This document shows, one piece after another, positions 39,201 through 48,662 of a stretch of 64,000 nucleotides of DNA. The stretch covers positions 16,427 through 80,426 of the forward strand of contig NZ_QAVX01000021.1 in NCBI RefSeq assembly GCF_003121485.1. The letters run 5' to 3'. The position numbers and the translations under genes are program-made. The DNA comes from Dyella sp. C11 (GTDB taxonomy: Bacteria; Pseudomonadota; Gammaproteobacteria; Xanthomonadales; Rhodanobacteraceae). Positions within the stretch are counted from its first letter, which is position 1; each line of letters begins with the position of its first letter. The notes under the pieces are model-generated. The model searched no databases. It worked only from the letters and a program-made list of their open reading frames with translations, and was not told where the DNA came from.

Positions 39201-39728
39201 TTACTTGAGACCGTCGAGAATCTCGTCGATCTTCTGGATCGACAGACGCTCGTGGTAATGACCATTGACGGTCATCGCCGGCGCGCTGGCGCAGGCGGCG
39301 ATGCATTCTTCTTCGCGCTTGAGGTACACGCGGCCATCGGCGGTGCTTTCACCGAGCTTGATGCCCAGTTTCTGCTCGCAATGTTTCACCAGATCCTCGG
39401 CGCCGTTGAGCCAGCACGAGATGTTGGTGCAGATGGCCACGTTGTTGCGGCCCACCGGCTTGGTCTCGAGCATCGAGTAGAAGCTGGCGACCTCGTAAGC
39501 CCAGACGGCGGGCAGATCGAGGTACTTGGCAACCGCGGTGATCAGCTCATCGGTGAGGAAGCCCTGGTTCTGCTCCTGCGCGGCGAACAGCGACTGGATC
39601 AGCGCCGAACGCTTGCGGTCGGGAGGAAAACGGGCAACCCACTCTTCGATGTGATGACGAGTGTGTTCGTTGAGTACGACGAGCGGGTCGACATTCTTGA
39701 CCTGCTCGTAATTTCCGGTGGCTTTCAT
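39201..39728 (-). CDS. nuoE: NADH-quinone oxidoreductase subunit E ([2Fe-2S])
   Basis: Thioredoxin-like subunit, 175 aa, with the N1a [2Fe-2S] ligands in ICTNISC and EECIAAC. The N-terminal helical region contains FPPDRKRSALIQSLFAAQEQ. It is 18 bp after nuoD and 12 bp before nuoF. Confidence 0.97.
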   Translation of the reverse strand: MKATGNYEQVKNVDPLVVLNEHTRHHIEEWVARFPPDRKRSALIQSLFAAQEQNQGFLTDELITAVAKYLDLPAVWAYEVASFYSMLETKPVGRNNVAICTNISCWLNGAEDLVKHCEQKLGIKLGESTADGRVYLKREEECIAACASAPAMTVNGHYHERLSIQKIDEILDGLK

Positions 39729-39746
39729 GTAGTGGCTCCCGTGGGC

Positions 39747-41000
39747 TCAGCGATCGACTTCGCCGAACACGAGGTCATAAGTACCGATCATCGCCACCAC
39801 GTCGGCCAGCATGTGGCCGCGCACGATGGCATCCATCGAAGAGAGATGGGCGAAGCCCGGCGCGCGCAGGTGCACGCGGAACGGTTTGTTCGCACCATCG
39901 GAGACGAGGTAGCAGCCGAACTCACCCTTCGGTGCTTCCACCGCGGCATAGGTCTCGCCTGCCGGCACGCCGTAGCCTTCGGTAAACAGCTTGAAGTGGT
40001 GGATCAGCGCTTCCATGTCCTCCTTCATGTTTTCACGATGAGGCGGAGCGACCTTGTAGTTCTGCACGATGACCGGGCCGGGGTTGGCCTTCAGCCACTT
40101 CACGCACTGCTGGATGATGCGGTTGGACTGGCGCATCTCTTCGACGCGAACCAGGTAACGGTCGTAGCAGTCGCCGCCCACGCCCACCGGAATGTCGAAA
40201 TCGACTTCGGCGTACTTGGCGTACGGCTGCTTCTTGCGCAGATCCCATTCAATGCCCGAACCGCGCAGCATCACGCCCGTCATGCCCCAGGCCTGGGCCT
40301 TTTCCGGCGGAATGACGCCGATGCCGACGGTGCGCTGCTTCCAGATACGGTTGTTGGTGAGCAGTTCCTCGTACTCGTCCACCTTCTTCGGGAAGTCGCT
40401 GGTGAACGCTTCCAGGTAGTCGAGCATGGAACCTTCGCGCCAGCTGTTGAGGCGCTTCAGGTCGTTGCCCTTGTGCCAGGGCGACTCGCGGTACTGCGAC
40501 ATGTGGTTCGGCAGATCGCGGTAGACGCCGCCCGGGCGGTAGTACGTGGCGTGCATGCGCGCGCCCGATACGGCCTCATAGACGTCCATCAGCTCTTCGC
40601 GTTCGCGGAACGCGTAGAGGAACACCGCCATCGCACCCAGGTCGAGCGCGTTGGAGCCGATCCACATCAGGTGATTCAGGATGCGGGTGATCTCGTCGAA
40701 CATGGTGCGGATGTACTGCGCACGCTCCGGCACCTCGATACCCAGCAGGGTTTCGATGGCGCGCACGTAAGCGTGCTCGTTGCACATCATCGACACGTAG
40801 TCGAGGCGATCCATGTAACCGATGGACTGGTTGAACGGCTTGGACTCGGCGAGCTTTTCCGTGCCACGGTGCAGCAGGCCCACGTGCGGATCGGCACGGA
40901 CGATGGTCTCGCCGTCCATTTCCAGCACCAGGCGCAGCACGCCGTGCGCAGCAGGATGCTGCGGGCCGAAGTTCATCGTGTAGTTGCGGATTTCTTGCAT
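39747..41000 (-). CDS. nuoD: NADH-quinone oxidoreductase subunit D
   Basis: 49-kDa homologue, 417 aa, derived from NiFe-hydrogenase large subunits and forming the quinone site with NuoB. Signatures are [15 protein letters not shown] near the N-terminus with the quinone-headgroup His, [10 protein letters not shown], and the C-terminal [18 protein letters not shown]. It is a separate gene from nuoC (2-bp gap), unlike the fused nuoCD of E. coli. Confidence 0.98.
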   Translation of the reverse strand: MQEIRNYTMNFGPQHPAAHGVLRLVLEMDGETIVRADPHVGLLHRGTEKLAESKPFNQSIGYMDRLDYVSMMCNEHAYVRAIETLLGIEVPERAQYIRTMFDEITRILNHLMWIGSNALDLGAMAVFLYAFREREELMDVYEAVSGARMHATYYRPGGVYRDLPNHMSQYRESPWHKGNDLKRLNSWREGSMLDYLEAFTSDFPKKVDEYEELLTNNRIWKQRTVGIGVIPPEKAQAWGMTGVMLRGSGIEWDLRKKQPYAKYAEVDFDIPVGVGGDCYDRYLVRVEEMRQSNRIIQQCVKWLKANPGPVIVQNYKVAPPHRENMKEDMEALIHHFKLFTEGYGVPAGETYAAVEAPKGEFGCYLVSDGANKPFRVHLRAPGFAHLSSMDAIVRGHMLADVVAMIGTYDLVFGEVDR

Positions 41001-41002
41001 GA

Positions 41003-41731
41003 TCAGTTATTCCGCCAGTTGTCGGCCGCTTCGGCCTTGGCCTGCAGCAGGTCGGCGTCGTCACGGATGACGCGCGGCACCAGCACGCGCGGTTCGATCG
41101 ACACGGGTTCGTACACCACGCGCTTCTGCTCGGGGTCGTAACGCACTTCGACGTTGCCGATCAGCGGGAAGTCCTTGCGGAACGGATGACCCACGAAGCC
41201 GTAGTCGGTAAGAATGCGGCGCAGGTCCGGGTGGCCTTCATAGACGATGCCGTACAGGTCGAACGTCTCGCGCTCGAACCAGTTCACGCCCGGCCAGATG
41301 CCGGTCAGCGAAGGCACCATCGGCAGCGTGTCGTCATCGCAGAACGTGCGCAGGCGCAGGCGCTGGTTGTTCTCCAGCGACAGGATGTGCACGACGGACG
41401 CGAAGCGGTTCGGCTGCATGTCGGAACGGGGGCGATCGGACCACTTGAAGCGGCCCATGGCCTCGCCTTCCACGCCACGCGAGAAACCGGTGCCGGACAC
41501 GGTTTCCGTGTCCCACTCGGTCTGGCCGTAGCTCATGTAGTCGACGCCGCAGACGTCGATGGGCACGCCAAAGCGGAACGGCGCTTCGTCACGCAGCGCG
41601 GTGGCCACCGCGAGCAGGTCGGCGGCGGCCACTTCGGCGGTGACTTCGTTGCGGACCACGCTGACTTTCAGCGTGTCGCCGAATCGCGCCGTGAGGCGCT
41701 CGGCCAGCGAGTTGATCGGAGTATCAGTCAT
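41003..41731 (-). CDS. nuoC: NADH-quinone oxidoreductase subunit C
   Basis: 30-kDa subunit, 242 aa, of the quinone-reductase module. The family signature is [20 protein letters not shown], followed by [11 protein letters not shown] stretch near residues 80-105 ([19 protein letters not shown]) appears as an extra loop relative to shorter homologues. It lies 18 bp after nuoB and 2 bp before nuoD. Confidence 0.96.
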   Translation of the reverse strand: MTDTPINSLAERLTARFGDTLKVSVVRNEVTAEVAAADLLAVATALRDEAPFRFGVPIDVCGVDYMSYGQTEWDTETVSGTGFSRGVEGEAMGRFKWSDRPRSDMQPNRFASVVHILSLENNQRLRLRTFCDDDTLPMVPSLTGIWPGVNWFERETFDLYGIVYEGHPDLRRILTDYGFVGHPFRKDFPLIGNVEVRYDPEQKRVVYEPVSIEPRVLVPRVIRDDADLLQAKAEAADNWRNN

Positions 41732-41749
41732 GGCTCAGCTGCGCCTTTC

Positions 41750-42307
41750 TCAGGAACGCGCGATGGTGTTGGTGCGGCGGATCTTCTTCTGCAACTGCAG
41801 AATGCCGTGGATCAGCGCTTCGGCCGTCGGCGGGCAGCCCGGCACGTAGATGTCCACCGGCACGATGCGGTCGCAACCGCGCACCACCGAGTACGAGTAG
41901 TGGTAGTAGCCGCCGCCGTTGGCGCAGCTACCCATGGAGATGACCCACTTCGGATCGGGCATCTGGTCGTAGACCTTGCGCAGCGCCGGGGCCATCTTGT
42001 TGACCAGGGTGCCGGCCACGATCATCACGTCGGACTGGCGGGGACTCGGGCGGAACACCACGCCGTAGCGGTCCAGGTCCAGTCGCGCGGCACCCGCGTG
42101 CATCATTTCCACGGCGCAGCAGGCGAGACCGAAGGTCATCGGCCACATGGAACCGGTGCGCGCCCAGTTCATGAGGGCGTCGACGCTGGTGGTGGCGAAG
42201 CCGCGCTGGATGACGGGGTTGTCCTCGGCTGGACGAAGAATGTCGTCCACCAGGTTCAACGGCTGCGGGTTGTGCATCACCCGGTCAAGGGACGAGATCA
42301 CTCCCAT
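41750..42307 (-). CDS. nuoB: NADH-quinone oxidoreductase subunit B (cluster N2)
   Basis: The 185-aa subunit carries the terminal N2 [4Fe-4S] cluster. Ligands are the tandem cysteines in [11 protein letters not shown], plus [10 protein letters not shown] and [16 protein letters not shown]. The start at 42307 ([18 protein letters not shown]) is preceded by GGGAG and overlaps the nuoA stop by 10 bp; the much longer upstream frame only shadows nuoA. Confidence 0.97.
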   Translation of the reverse strand: MGVISSLDRVMHNPQPLNLVDDILRPAEDNPVIQRGFATTSVDALMNWARTGSMWPMTFGLACCAVEMMHAGAARLDLDRYGVVFRPSPRQSDVMIVAGTLVNKMAPALRKVYDQMPDPKWVISMGSCANGGGYYHYSYSVVRGCDRIVPVDIYVPGCPPTAEALIHGILQLQKKIRRTNTIARS

Positions 42308-42654
42308 TCCAGTGCTCCCTTCTTCCACACGTAAGCAAAACCGATGACCAGAAGCAGCAGGAACAGCGCCATTTCGATCAGGGCGACAAGACCGATCTTG
42401 GTGAACACCACTGCCCACGGGAACAGGAAGGCGATTTCCAGATCGAAGATGATGAAGAGGATCGCCAGCAGGTAGTAGCGAACGTCGAAGCGCATGCGCG
42501 CGTCTTCGAAGGCCTCGAAGCCGCACTCGTAGGGCGAGAGCTTCTCCGACTCGGGACGGCGCGGACCGGCCAGAAGGCCAATGACCAGCAGTACCACGCC
42601 AAGGCCGGCGGCGACGCCGATGAACAGCAGAATGGGCCAGTATTCGGCAAGCAC
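42298..42654 (-). CDS. nuoA: NADH-quinone oxidoreductase subunit A
   Basis: Small membrane subunit, 118 aa, three predicted helices, with the family motif [27 protein letters not shown] (Cys in the loop near the quinone site) and [13 protein letters not shown]. The start is GTG at 42654, with GGAGGT about 10 nt upstream. First gene of the operon. secG, which commonly precedes nuoA in xanthomonads, is not present here: the next gene upstream is pilZ. Confidence 0.96.
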   Translation of the reverse strand: MLAEYWPILLFIGVAAGLGVVLLVIGLLAGPRRPESEKLSPYECGFEAFEDARMRFDVRYYLLAILFIIFDLEIAFLFPWAVVFTKIGLVALIEMALFLLLLVIGFAYVWKKGALEWE

Positions 42655-42824
42655 GGTGAAACGTACCTCCGCGCCTTCATTGGCGCATCAGTGACCGTAG
42701 GGGAAACGGTCCGCGGAACTTGGATTCGGCATGGCCCGCGAGGGCCAAAGGCTAGGCGCCACGATCACGTGCGTTGGGGGCCGCGAGCGTCCGACTTTTC
42801 ACGATCTGAATCGGGAATCGCGAC

Positions 42825-42852
42825 ATTGTATCAGCGCGCTTAACAACAACAA
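42825..42852 (-). promoter_or_regulatory. Candidate nuo operon promoter
   Basis: Minus strand TTGTTG (42852-42847), 16-nt spacer, TACAAT (42830-42825), about 170 bp before nuoA. The 283-bp pilZ-nuoA gap otherwise shows no gene or tRNA, so the long leader may be regulatory. Confidence 0.35.
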
Positions 42853-42937
42853 GCCTTGACGGGTATTTGGAAGGCGATTTGCAAGGGTTCGCTGACGCCT
42901 CACGGCGTGTCCTGCGCAAGCCATTACGACCAAGGTC

Positions 42938-43294
42938 TTACATGGTGTGCGTGGGCCGTTCCGAACTGGTCGTGCCGGCAAGGAGGTTTTCTATGCGGGC
43001 CCGTGCAGCCTCGCCATCGGCGGACTCGTTGAACTGGACGCCGATGCCCGCCGTCCGGTTGCCCTGCGCCCCGATCGGGGTGACCCACACGACCTTGCCG
43101 GCCACCGACAGGCGCTCACCTTCGTCGGTCAGGTTGATCAGCAGCACCACTTCGTCGCCCAGCGCGTACTTCTGGGCCGTGGGCGCAAACAGGCCACCGT
43201 TCTTCAGATAAGGCATGTAGGCGTTGTAGAGCGACGCCGTGTCCTTGATCTTCAACGAAATAATGCCCTGGCGGGCGGCGATGGCCGGATTCAT
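42938..43294 (-). CDS. pilZ: Type IV pilus assembly protein PilZ
   Basis: A 118-aa PilZ-domain protein resembling the founding Pseudomonas PilZ and its Xanthomonas homologue: ISLKIKDTASLYNAYMPYLKNGGLF, then GDEVVLLINLTDEGERLSVAGKVVWVTP and GIGVQF. As in that type, the RxxxR c-di-GMP-binding motif near the N-terminus is missing, so it probably acts by protein contacts (PilB, FimX) in pilus biogenesis rather than as a direct c-di-GMP receptor. In related genomes it directly follows holB; here two envelope-glycan genes separate them. Confidence 0.9.
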   Translation of the reverse strand: MNPAIAARQGIISLKIKDTASLYNAYMPYLKNGGLFAPTAQKYALGDEVVLLINLTDEGERLSVAGKVVWVTPIGAQGNRTAGIGVQFNESADGEAARARIENLLAGTTSSERPTHTM

Positions 43295-43417
43295 GGCTGC
43301 TCCTGTACGCCACCTGGTGCGGCGCCCCTCTCCTCATCGTAGCGAGCGGCCGGGTCCAGCGACAAGCGAGACGTGGAAGGAATGTGATGAAGCCGGTGTC
43401 ACGTCACTATCGGTGAC

Positions 43418-44368
43418 TCAGGCCGGCGGCGTATCTGCCTTGAGCTCGCACCAGCCCCAACGGTCGAAGATCCAGGGCGATGGCACTTTCATGTGGAGCT
43501 TGAGGAAACGCGGGCCCGTGACCACCGGGTCCAGACCATGCAGCACATATCGCCCCTGTGCATCCATCACCAGGGGGGCCCGACGCCAGGACCATTCACG
43601 GACACCGGCCGTGTCAACCAGGGTCAGCGTCATCCAGCGCTGCAGGGACCGGGATGGCCGCCAGGGCAGCACGGCCGACTCCGTGGCGGCCGACGAGCCG
43701 CGAACCCACTGATATCGCTCCGCCCGATCCGCCATGCGGCGCATGCGCTTGCCGCTCAAGGCCATCTGGCTTCGGTGGCACGCCAGGGCCGCCATCTTGT
43801 TGGCGTGAAGGCCCACGGAGGAGTCCAGCTTGACCCGGGCGGAGCCGGCCATCTCGTGGCCGTGGACCAGGTAGGCCAACATGCGCGGCGCAGGTTCCGC
43901 CCAGCCAGCCACGGCGAGCCGCGTCATGACATGGGCCGCGCTATGGTCCGGGTGGTGATCACCCAGCGACGGCAAGGCCACCAGGGTAGGACGGAATGCG
44001 TCGAGCATCGCCGAGATGGTTGCCACGCTTTCCTGTGGCGACTGACGGATTTGATCCGTGACACCCATGTCGGGCCAGCCCTGCGCGTGCAGGGCCTGCG
44101 GATCGACGCCCAACTGGGCCAGCGCGTGCGCGACCTCGGTACGACGACGCTCGCCCCAGCGGCGACGTTCGTCCATGCCAATGCGCAGCCGACGCTCCAC
44201 CCAGCGCTGCGGCCACGGATTGTTGTCGCCATTGGTGAGCAGAAGAATGCGGACGTCGCCACCGGCCTGCCGAACCTGCTGGATCAGCTCGCCCGTGGCG
44301 ATCGATTCGTCATCCGGGTGCGGGGCCACGACCAGCAGGCGTGTCCCGGCGTGCAGGGTCAACGACAT
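43418..44368 (-). CDS. PIG-L (LmbE-like) family deacetylase
   Basis: A zinc-dependent deacetylase of 316 aa. The N-terminal signature is APHPDDES (His17, Asp19, Asp20) and the second metal/catalytic site is GDHHPDHSAAH. Family members remove N-acetyl groups from GlcNAc-containing glycolipids, mycothiol precursors or antibiotics. The last about 90 residues lie outside the core domain and contain several tryptophans. It starts 1 bp after the GT-C glycosyltransferase stop, so the two are almost certainly co-expressed and may act on the same lipid-linked sugar. Substrate unknown. Confidence 0.87.
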   Translation of the reverse strand: MSLTLHAGTRLLVVAPHPDDESIATGELIQQVRQAGGDVRILLLTNGDNNPWPQRWVERRLRIGMDERRRWGERRRTEVAHALAQLGVDPQALHAQGWPDMGVTDQIRQSPQESVATISAMLDAFRPTLVALPSLGDHHPDHSAAHVMTRLAVAGWAEPAPRMLAYLVHGHEMAGSARVKLDSSVGLHANKMAALACHRSQMALSGKRMRRMADRAERYQWVRGSSAATESAVLPWRPSRSLQRWMTLTLVDTAGVREWSWRRAPLVMDAQGRYVLHGLDPVVTGPRFLKLHMKVPSPWIFDRWGWCELKADTPPA

Positions 44369-44369
44369 G

Positions 44370-45992
44370 TCAGCCCCCGGTGGCCGGAGGCGCGGGACGC
44401 CAGCCGCGGTCGAAGGCTTGTGTCCACACGTACGCCACCGGTGTACCGCCGCTTACCGTCAAGTGATGCGTGCCACGACCGAGCTCCCAGTGATCCGCCA
44501 CCGGACCACCATCCAGGCTGCCACTGAGGCGCTGGTGTCCATCGGTCACGACGTAGTCTCCGGGCACATTCACTTCAATCGTCTGCTGGGGCTGATGGTC
44601 CGGCAGCATACGGCCGGCCACCCAGATATCGCCGCCTGCCTGCACATAGTTGAGCATGACGAAGCGCGCATCCGGCCGCGGAAGGCGGCGCAGTACCACC
44701 AGCATGGTGCGATGGCTGATCAGGTCATCGACGATGGTATTGGCCATCTGGCCACGGCGCAGCCGGCGCATGGCCAGACTTTCCAGTACCGGGTAATACG
44801 GGCGCATGCGGAAAATGGCATCGCCCTTGGAATCCATCACGGTGTCCGTTTCGTTCGTGTAACGGAGCACGGTGGCCAGTTCGGCGCGTTGCGCGGCCAG
44901 GTCGTCCTGCCAGGGCGGCGCCTCAGCAATGACGGCCACCAGCTCGACCACGATGAACACCATAAGGAAGGCGCCGCGTAACCGCGGACGCGCGCCCAGC
45001 CATTGCCAGGTCGACACCCAGCCGGCCGAGGCGAGCGCAAGCGTGGGCAGCACAGGCAGGAAATCCTGCCGTGTAATGAGTGGCCAGATGAACCAGATCA
45101 GCAGCAGGTACAGGCCGCCCTGCAAGGCAAAAAATACGGTCCAGTCGAAATGGCCTTCCGCGCGCTGGCGCGCCTGCCGCACGCACGCCGCCACCAGCAC
45201 CGCAGCAAGCACGACGAACCACAAGCCCTGCATCGCCGCGTGACGTTTGTTGGCGCCGCCTACGTTGTACTCGGCCAGGCCATACCACGCGTCGCCGAGC
45301 AAGCCGTGTGTCGCGAGCCAGACGGTAAAGAGCGTCGGCACCACCAGCAGACCCACGAGAGCGGCAATCCAGCAGCGAACGCCGGCCCGCGGCGCATCCG
45401 AGGGACGAAGCAGACGAACCACACCCGCGGCGACCAGCGCGGTCACCAGCAACACCAGCGTCTTCTGCGATACCGACAACGCGCAGCCCATGGCGAAACC
45501 CGCCACGAAGTAACGCCAGACACTGGGCTTTGCGCCCGCGATGAAGGCGAGGCCGAGCAACCACATCGCCATCCACATGTCGTCGGTGCGGAATTGCCCG
45601 CTGACAATGAAGAAGCGCGGAAACAGGCCAGCCACCAACACGCCCACCACGGCGATGCGCCATCCGTAGAGTCGCCGCGCCATCCACCCGGCCGAACCCA
45701 GTGCCACGACGTACCAGAACTGCATGGCCAAACGCAGCCAGGTCAACACATCGGGACGGTTGTCCAGCCATTTGAGCAGCGGCGAATGCAGCCAGCCGAA
45801 CAAGGGACCGTGGTTATCGAAGACGTCGCGATAAGGCAATAAACCCTGCGTCCACGCCCAGGCTACGTGCGCATGCTGCGCTTCGTCGGAGTTCAGCGTG
45901 TACGCATTGAGCCACGCCAGTCGAAGGACCAGCAGGAACAACAACGATATCCACGGCCAGATGGGGAGATGGCGTTCGGGGGAACACTTCAT
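44370..45992 (-). CDS. GT-C type membrane glycosyltransferase (family 39-like)
   Basis: The 540-aa integral membrane protein has about 10-11 predicted helices in its first 370 residues and a periplasmic-type C-terminal domain. The acidic motif of the first loop is NSDEAQHAHVAW (Asp-Glu near residue 35-36), typical of PMT/ArnT-like transferases that use polyprenyl-phosphate sugars. The sequence NHGPLFGWLHSPLLKW also fits. The C-terminal domain (about 380-540) is beta-rich with no catalytic motif I recognise. It forms a pair with the adjacent PIG-L deacetylase. ArnT-like lipid A modification, or O-glycosylation of a surface structure such as the pilus, are both possible; the acceptor is not deducible. 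Confidence 0.8.
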   Translation of the reverse strand: MKCSPERHLPIWPWISLLFLLVLRLAWLNAYTLNSDEAQHAHVAWAWTQGLLPYRDVFDNHGPLFGWLHSPLLKWLDNRPDVLTWLRLAMQFWYVVALGSAGWMARRLYGWRIAVVGVLVAGLFPRFFIVSGQFRTDDMWMAMWLLGLAFIAGAKPSVWRYFVAGFAMGCALSVSQKTLVLLVTALVAAGVVRLLRPSDAPRAGVRCWIAALVGLLVVPTLFTVWLATHGLLGDAWYGLAEYNVGGANKRHAAMQGLWFVVLAAVLVAACVRQARQRAEGHFDWTVFFALQGGLYLLLIWFIWPLITRQDFLPVLPTLALASAGWVSTWQWLGARPRLRGAFLMVFIVVELVAVIAEAPPWQDDLAAQRAELATVLRYTNETDTVMDSKGDAIFRMRPYYPVLESLAMRRLRRGQMANTIVDDLISHRTMLVVLRRLPRPDARFVMLNYVQAGGDIWVAGRMLPDHQPQQTIEVNVPGDYVVTDGHQRLSGSLDGGPVADHWELGRGTHHLTVSGGTPVAYVWTQAFDRGWRPAPPATGG

Positions 45993-46066
45993 CGGCGCAG
46001 GGTAAAAACCCGTCCTGTCAGCGGGCTTTCCCCAGGCTTAAGGCATAAGCCTAAGCTGCTGCGGGC

Positions 46067-46999
46067 TCAGTGCCAGCGTGAAAGTAGTTCCAGCAGCAGC
46101 AAGTCGCCGCGCAAGGGGCCGCGCAAGGATTCACGCGTCCGGTTGGCCGCCATGTACCACTGGTCCAGCGCCTCAGCGTCGAGCTGGCTCGCAAGCAGGC
46201 CCTGCCCCATCGCCTTGGCTTTCATCTCGTCGGCAGCGGCTTGCGCGGCAAACCACAGCCGCTGCTCCGGCTCGTTGTCCCGCCAGCGCTTGGCCACTTC
46301 CATCGCCTCGCCGCGACCGGCCGCCAAGGCGCCCAAGTCCTTGCGCACTTCCTGCCGGCGAGCCAACGCACCCTCTTCCGACCAGAGGCGAGCCAGGCCA
46401 GGATTGCCACCCGCCGCATCGAGCGCCGCAGCGGCATCTTTCACGCCTTGCTGCTGCAACCACGCCAGGGCTTCTTCGCGCGGTGGCAGATGGAACTCGA
46501 TGCGCTGGCAGCGGCTGCGGATGGTCTGCGGCAAACGCCACGGGGCATCGGCCACCAGCAGCAACATCGTCTGCGGCGAAGGCTCTTCCAGTGTCTTCAG
46601 AAGCGCATTGGCCGCGGCGGCGTTCATGGCATCGGCCGGGTCGATGCACACGATCTGCCAGCCACCGAACTGACTGGCCATGGCAAGACGCGCAGACAAT
46701 TCGCGAATCTGGTCCACCACGATTTCACTGCGCTGCACGCCGTCCTTGCGCAGGCCAAAGCTGAGCACGGTGAAGTCAGGATGCGTGCCCGCGGCGAACA
46801 GCAGACAACTGCGGCAACGACCACACGGCTCACCATCCTGCGGCTGCTGGCACAACAGACCTTCGGCAAAACGACGCATGAAGTCGCGCTTGCCCAGGCC
46901 CTCCGGACCACACAGCAGCAGCGCATGAGGCATGGCATTGCGGGCGCGCCGTGCCTGCAGGCGTGCCCAATGTTCCGCCTGCCACGGCATCGTGCTCAT
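46067..46999 (-). CDS. holB: DNA polymerase III subunit delta'
   Basis: Clamp-loader subunit, 310 aa. It has a P-loop-like GPEGLGKRD (31-39), the zinc-binding module CQQPQDGEPCGRCRSC plus following residues, and SRCQRIEFHLPP as the SRC sensor region. The start overlaps the tmk stop by four bases. The 74-bp gap to the glycosyltransferase downstream contains a 7-bp inverted repeat (46034-46052) but no T-run. Confidence 0.96.
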   Translation of the reverse strand: MSTMPWQAEHWARLQARRARNAMPHALLLCGPEGLGKRDFMRRFAEGLLCQQPQDGEPCGRCRSCLLFAAGTHPDFTVLSFGLRKDGVQRSEIVVDQIRELSARLAMASQFGGWQIVCIDPADAMNAAAANALLKTLEEPSPQTMLLLVADAPWRLPQTIRSRCQRIEFHLPPREEALAWLQQQGVKDAAAALDAAGGNPGLARLWSEEGALARRQEVRKDLGALAAGRGEAMEVAKRWRDNEPEQRLWFAAQAAADEMKAKAMGQGLLASQLDAEALDQWYMAANRTRESLRGPLRGDLLLLELLSRWH

Positions 47000-47628
47000 G
47001 CCTTCGCTCCGAAGAGGTGGCGCGTTGCATCGATGGCCGCCTCGAGCACTTCCGGCGGCGTGAGGGCGGCGTCGATCATGCGAAAGCGCAGGGGTTCAGC
47101 GGCAGCCCGCGCACGGTACGCAGCGCGCACACGCTCGAAGAAGTTGTCACCTTCCACCTCGATGCGATCCGCTTCGCCACGACCCGCGGCGCGCGCGCGC
47201 CCCGTGGCGACAGGCAGGTCGAGCAACAGCGTCAGATCCGGCGTAAGGTTGTTCGTGGCCCACTGCTCCAGCAGCGCGATGCGCTCGACGGGCACGCCAC
47301 GGCCACCGCCCTGATAGGCATAGCTGGCATCGGTAAAACGGTCGCATAGCACCCACCGGCCGGCAGCCAGCGCAGGTTCGATGCATTCGCGCACGAGCTG
47401 CGCGCGCGAGGCGAACATCAGCAGCAGTTCCGACTCCGCGCACATGTCGCGATGCGCTGCATCGAGCACGATGGCGCGCACCGCTTCGCCCAACGGTGTG
47501 CCACCGGGCTCGCGCGTCTGCACCAGATCGACACCTTGCGCCAGCAGATGCTTCTGCAGGCCTGCCAGCAGCGTGCTCTTGCCGGCGCCTTCGCCGCCTT
47601 CGAGCGTAATGAGTTTGCCTCGGGTCAT
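46996..47628 (-). CDS. tmk: Thymidylate kinase
   Basis: Phosphorylates dTMP to dTDP. The 210-aa protein has the P-loop GGEGAGKST at residues 11-19, the DR(F/Y) motif in VLCDRFTDASYAYQGGGRG, and the LID region with RAAGRGEADRIE. I chose the ATG at 47628 because it overlaps the mltG stop as ATGA; an alternative ATG six bases upstream adds Met-Pro. It overlaps holB downstream, in the conserved mltG-tmk-holB order. Confidence 0.96.
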   Translation of the reverse strand: MTRGKLITLEGGEGAGKSTLLAGLQKHLLAQGVDLVQTREPGGTPLGEAVRAIVLDAAHRDMCAESELLLMFASRAQLVRECIEPALAAGRWVLCDRFTDASYAYQGGGRGVPVERIALLEQWATNNLTPDLTLLLDLPVATGRARAAGRGEADRIEVEGDNFFERVRAAYRARAAAEPLRFRMIDAALTPPEVLEAAIDATRHLFGAKA

Positions 47629-48662
47629 TGGCATCGCTTCAACTGGAAACAGGCAACGTTGTGATTGTGTTCGTCCAGCGTACTGGAGAACACGTGCGTG
47701 CCGTCGCCACGTGCCACGAAATACAACTCCGTACCCTGCGCGGGATGCAGCGCCGCATCGATGGCCGGCTTGCCCGGCATCGCGATGGGCGTGGGCGGCA
47801 GGCCGGCGCGGGTGTACGTGTTGTACGGCGTGTCCGTGGTGAGGTCACTCTTGTGGATATTGCCCGCATACGCATCGCCCATGCCGTAGATCACGGTGGG
47901 GTCGGTCTGCAGCAGCATGTGGGTCTGAAGGCGGCGGACGAACACGCCGGCGATGCGCGCGCGTTCGTCCGCGCGGCCCGTTTCCTTTTCCACGATGGAA
48001 GCGAGGATCAGCGCCTCATACGGCGTGGCCAGGGGCAGGTCCTTGTCGCGCTGGGGCCACGACGCATCCAGCATCTTGGCCATGGCGGCATGCGCCCGGC
48101 GCAGGATGTCCAGATCGCTGTCGCCCTTCACGTAGGCGTAGGTCTCCGGCAGAAAACGCCCCTCCGGCATCTCGCCGGGTGCGCCGATCTTGGCCATCAG
48201 CGCCGCATCATCGAGCGCCGCGCCGTCCTGCCTGAGCTTGTCTGCCTTGGCCAGGGCCTGGCGGAGCTCCTTGAAGTTCCAGCCGTCGACGATGGTGAAA
48301 TTGCGCTGCAGGACTTTGCCGGTCGCCATGTTGAGCAACAGGTCGCGTGGCGTCATGCCGGGCGTCAGCGCATATTCGCCCGCATGCAGGCGACCCGCGA
48401 CGCGCAACTGCTCCGCCAGCACGCGCCAGTACAGCGGACGACTTGCGGTGGCATGTTGATCGTGCAGAAGAGCCACGACGTCCCGCAGGCTGCTGCCCTT
48501 CGCCACGTCGATGCTGGGCGACTCGGCCGTCACCATCAACGGCGTGCCGACGAAACGCTGGTAATCCATCCAGCCATAAACGAGGCCGCCAGCCACCGCC
48601 AGCAACACCAGCACGATCAATCCGCGCCAGCGCACGCGCCCCTGCATCTTGTGTCCACTCAT
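47625..48662 (-). CDS. mltG: Endolytic murein transglycosylase MltG (YceG)
   Basis: Inner-membrane lytic transglycosylase that cuts nascent peptidoglycan strands. The 345-aa protein (E. coli 340) has a basic N-terminus and one transmembrane helix (about residues 13-32), then the YceG domain. The catalytic glutamate lies in ILASIVEKETGRADER and the family motif LQTDPTVIYG follows. The ATG at 48662 overlaps the pabC stop (ATGA), which sets the start; a longer frame upstream lies inside pabC. The pabC-mltG-tmk-holB order is as in E. coli. Confidence 0.95.
   Translation of the reverse strand: MSGHKMQGRVRWRGLIVLVLLAVAGGLVYGWMDYQRFVGTPLMVTAESPSIDVAKGSSLRDVVALLHDQHATASRPLYWRVLAEQLRVAGRLHAGEYALTPGMTPRDLLLNMATGKVLQRNFTIVDGWNFKELRQALAKADKLRQDGAALDDAALMAKIGAPGEMPEGRFLPETYAYVKGDSDLDILRRAHAAMAKMLDASWPQRDKDLPLATPYEALILASIVEKETGRADERARIAGVFVRRLQTHMLLQTDPTVIYGMGDAYAGNIHKSDLTTDTPYNTYTRAGLPPTPIAMPGKPAIDAALHPAQGTELYFVARGDGTHVFSSTLDEHNHNVACFQLKRCQ

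Noticed and set aside
37860..41141. A 1093-codon open frame on the plus strand across nuoF-nuoE-nuoD, and similar long frames opposite pnp (18113-20494), infB (22517-25507), nusA (25420-27621), nuoN/M (28102-31101), nuoL (30938-33094) and nuoG (35554-37932)
   Set aside because: They lie antisense to clearly conserved genes, have His/Arg/Gly/Ala-rich composition typical of reverse-frame reading in high-G+C DNA, and show no domain motifs. They are codon-bias shadows.
42881..42920. Hairpin GACGCC/GGCGTG downstream of pilZ as its terminator
   Set aside because: Short stem and no T-tract on the minus strand.
46030..46055. Inverted repeat AGGCTTA/TAAGCCT between holB and the glycosyltransferase as a terminator
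   Set aside because: No T-run follows on the minus strand; it is G+C-rich after the stem.
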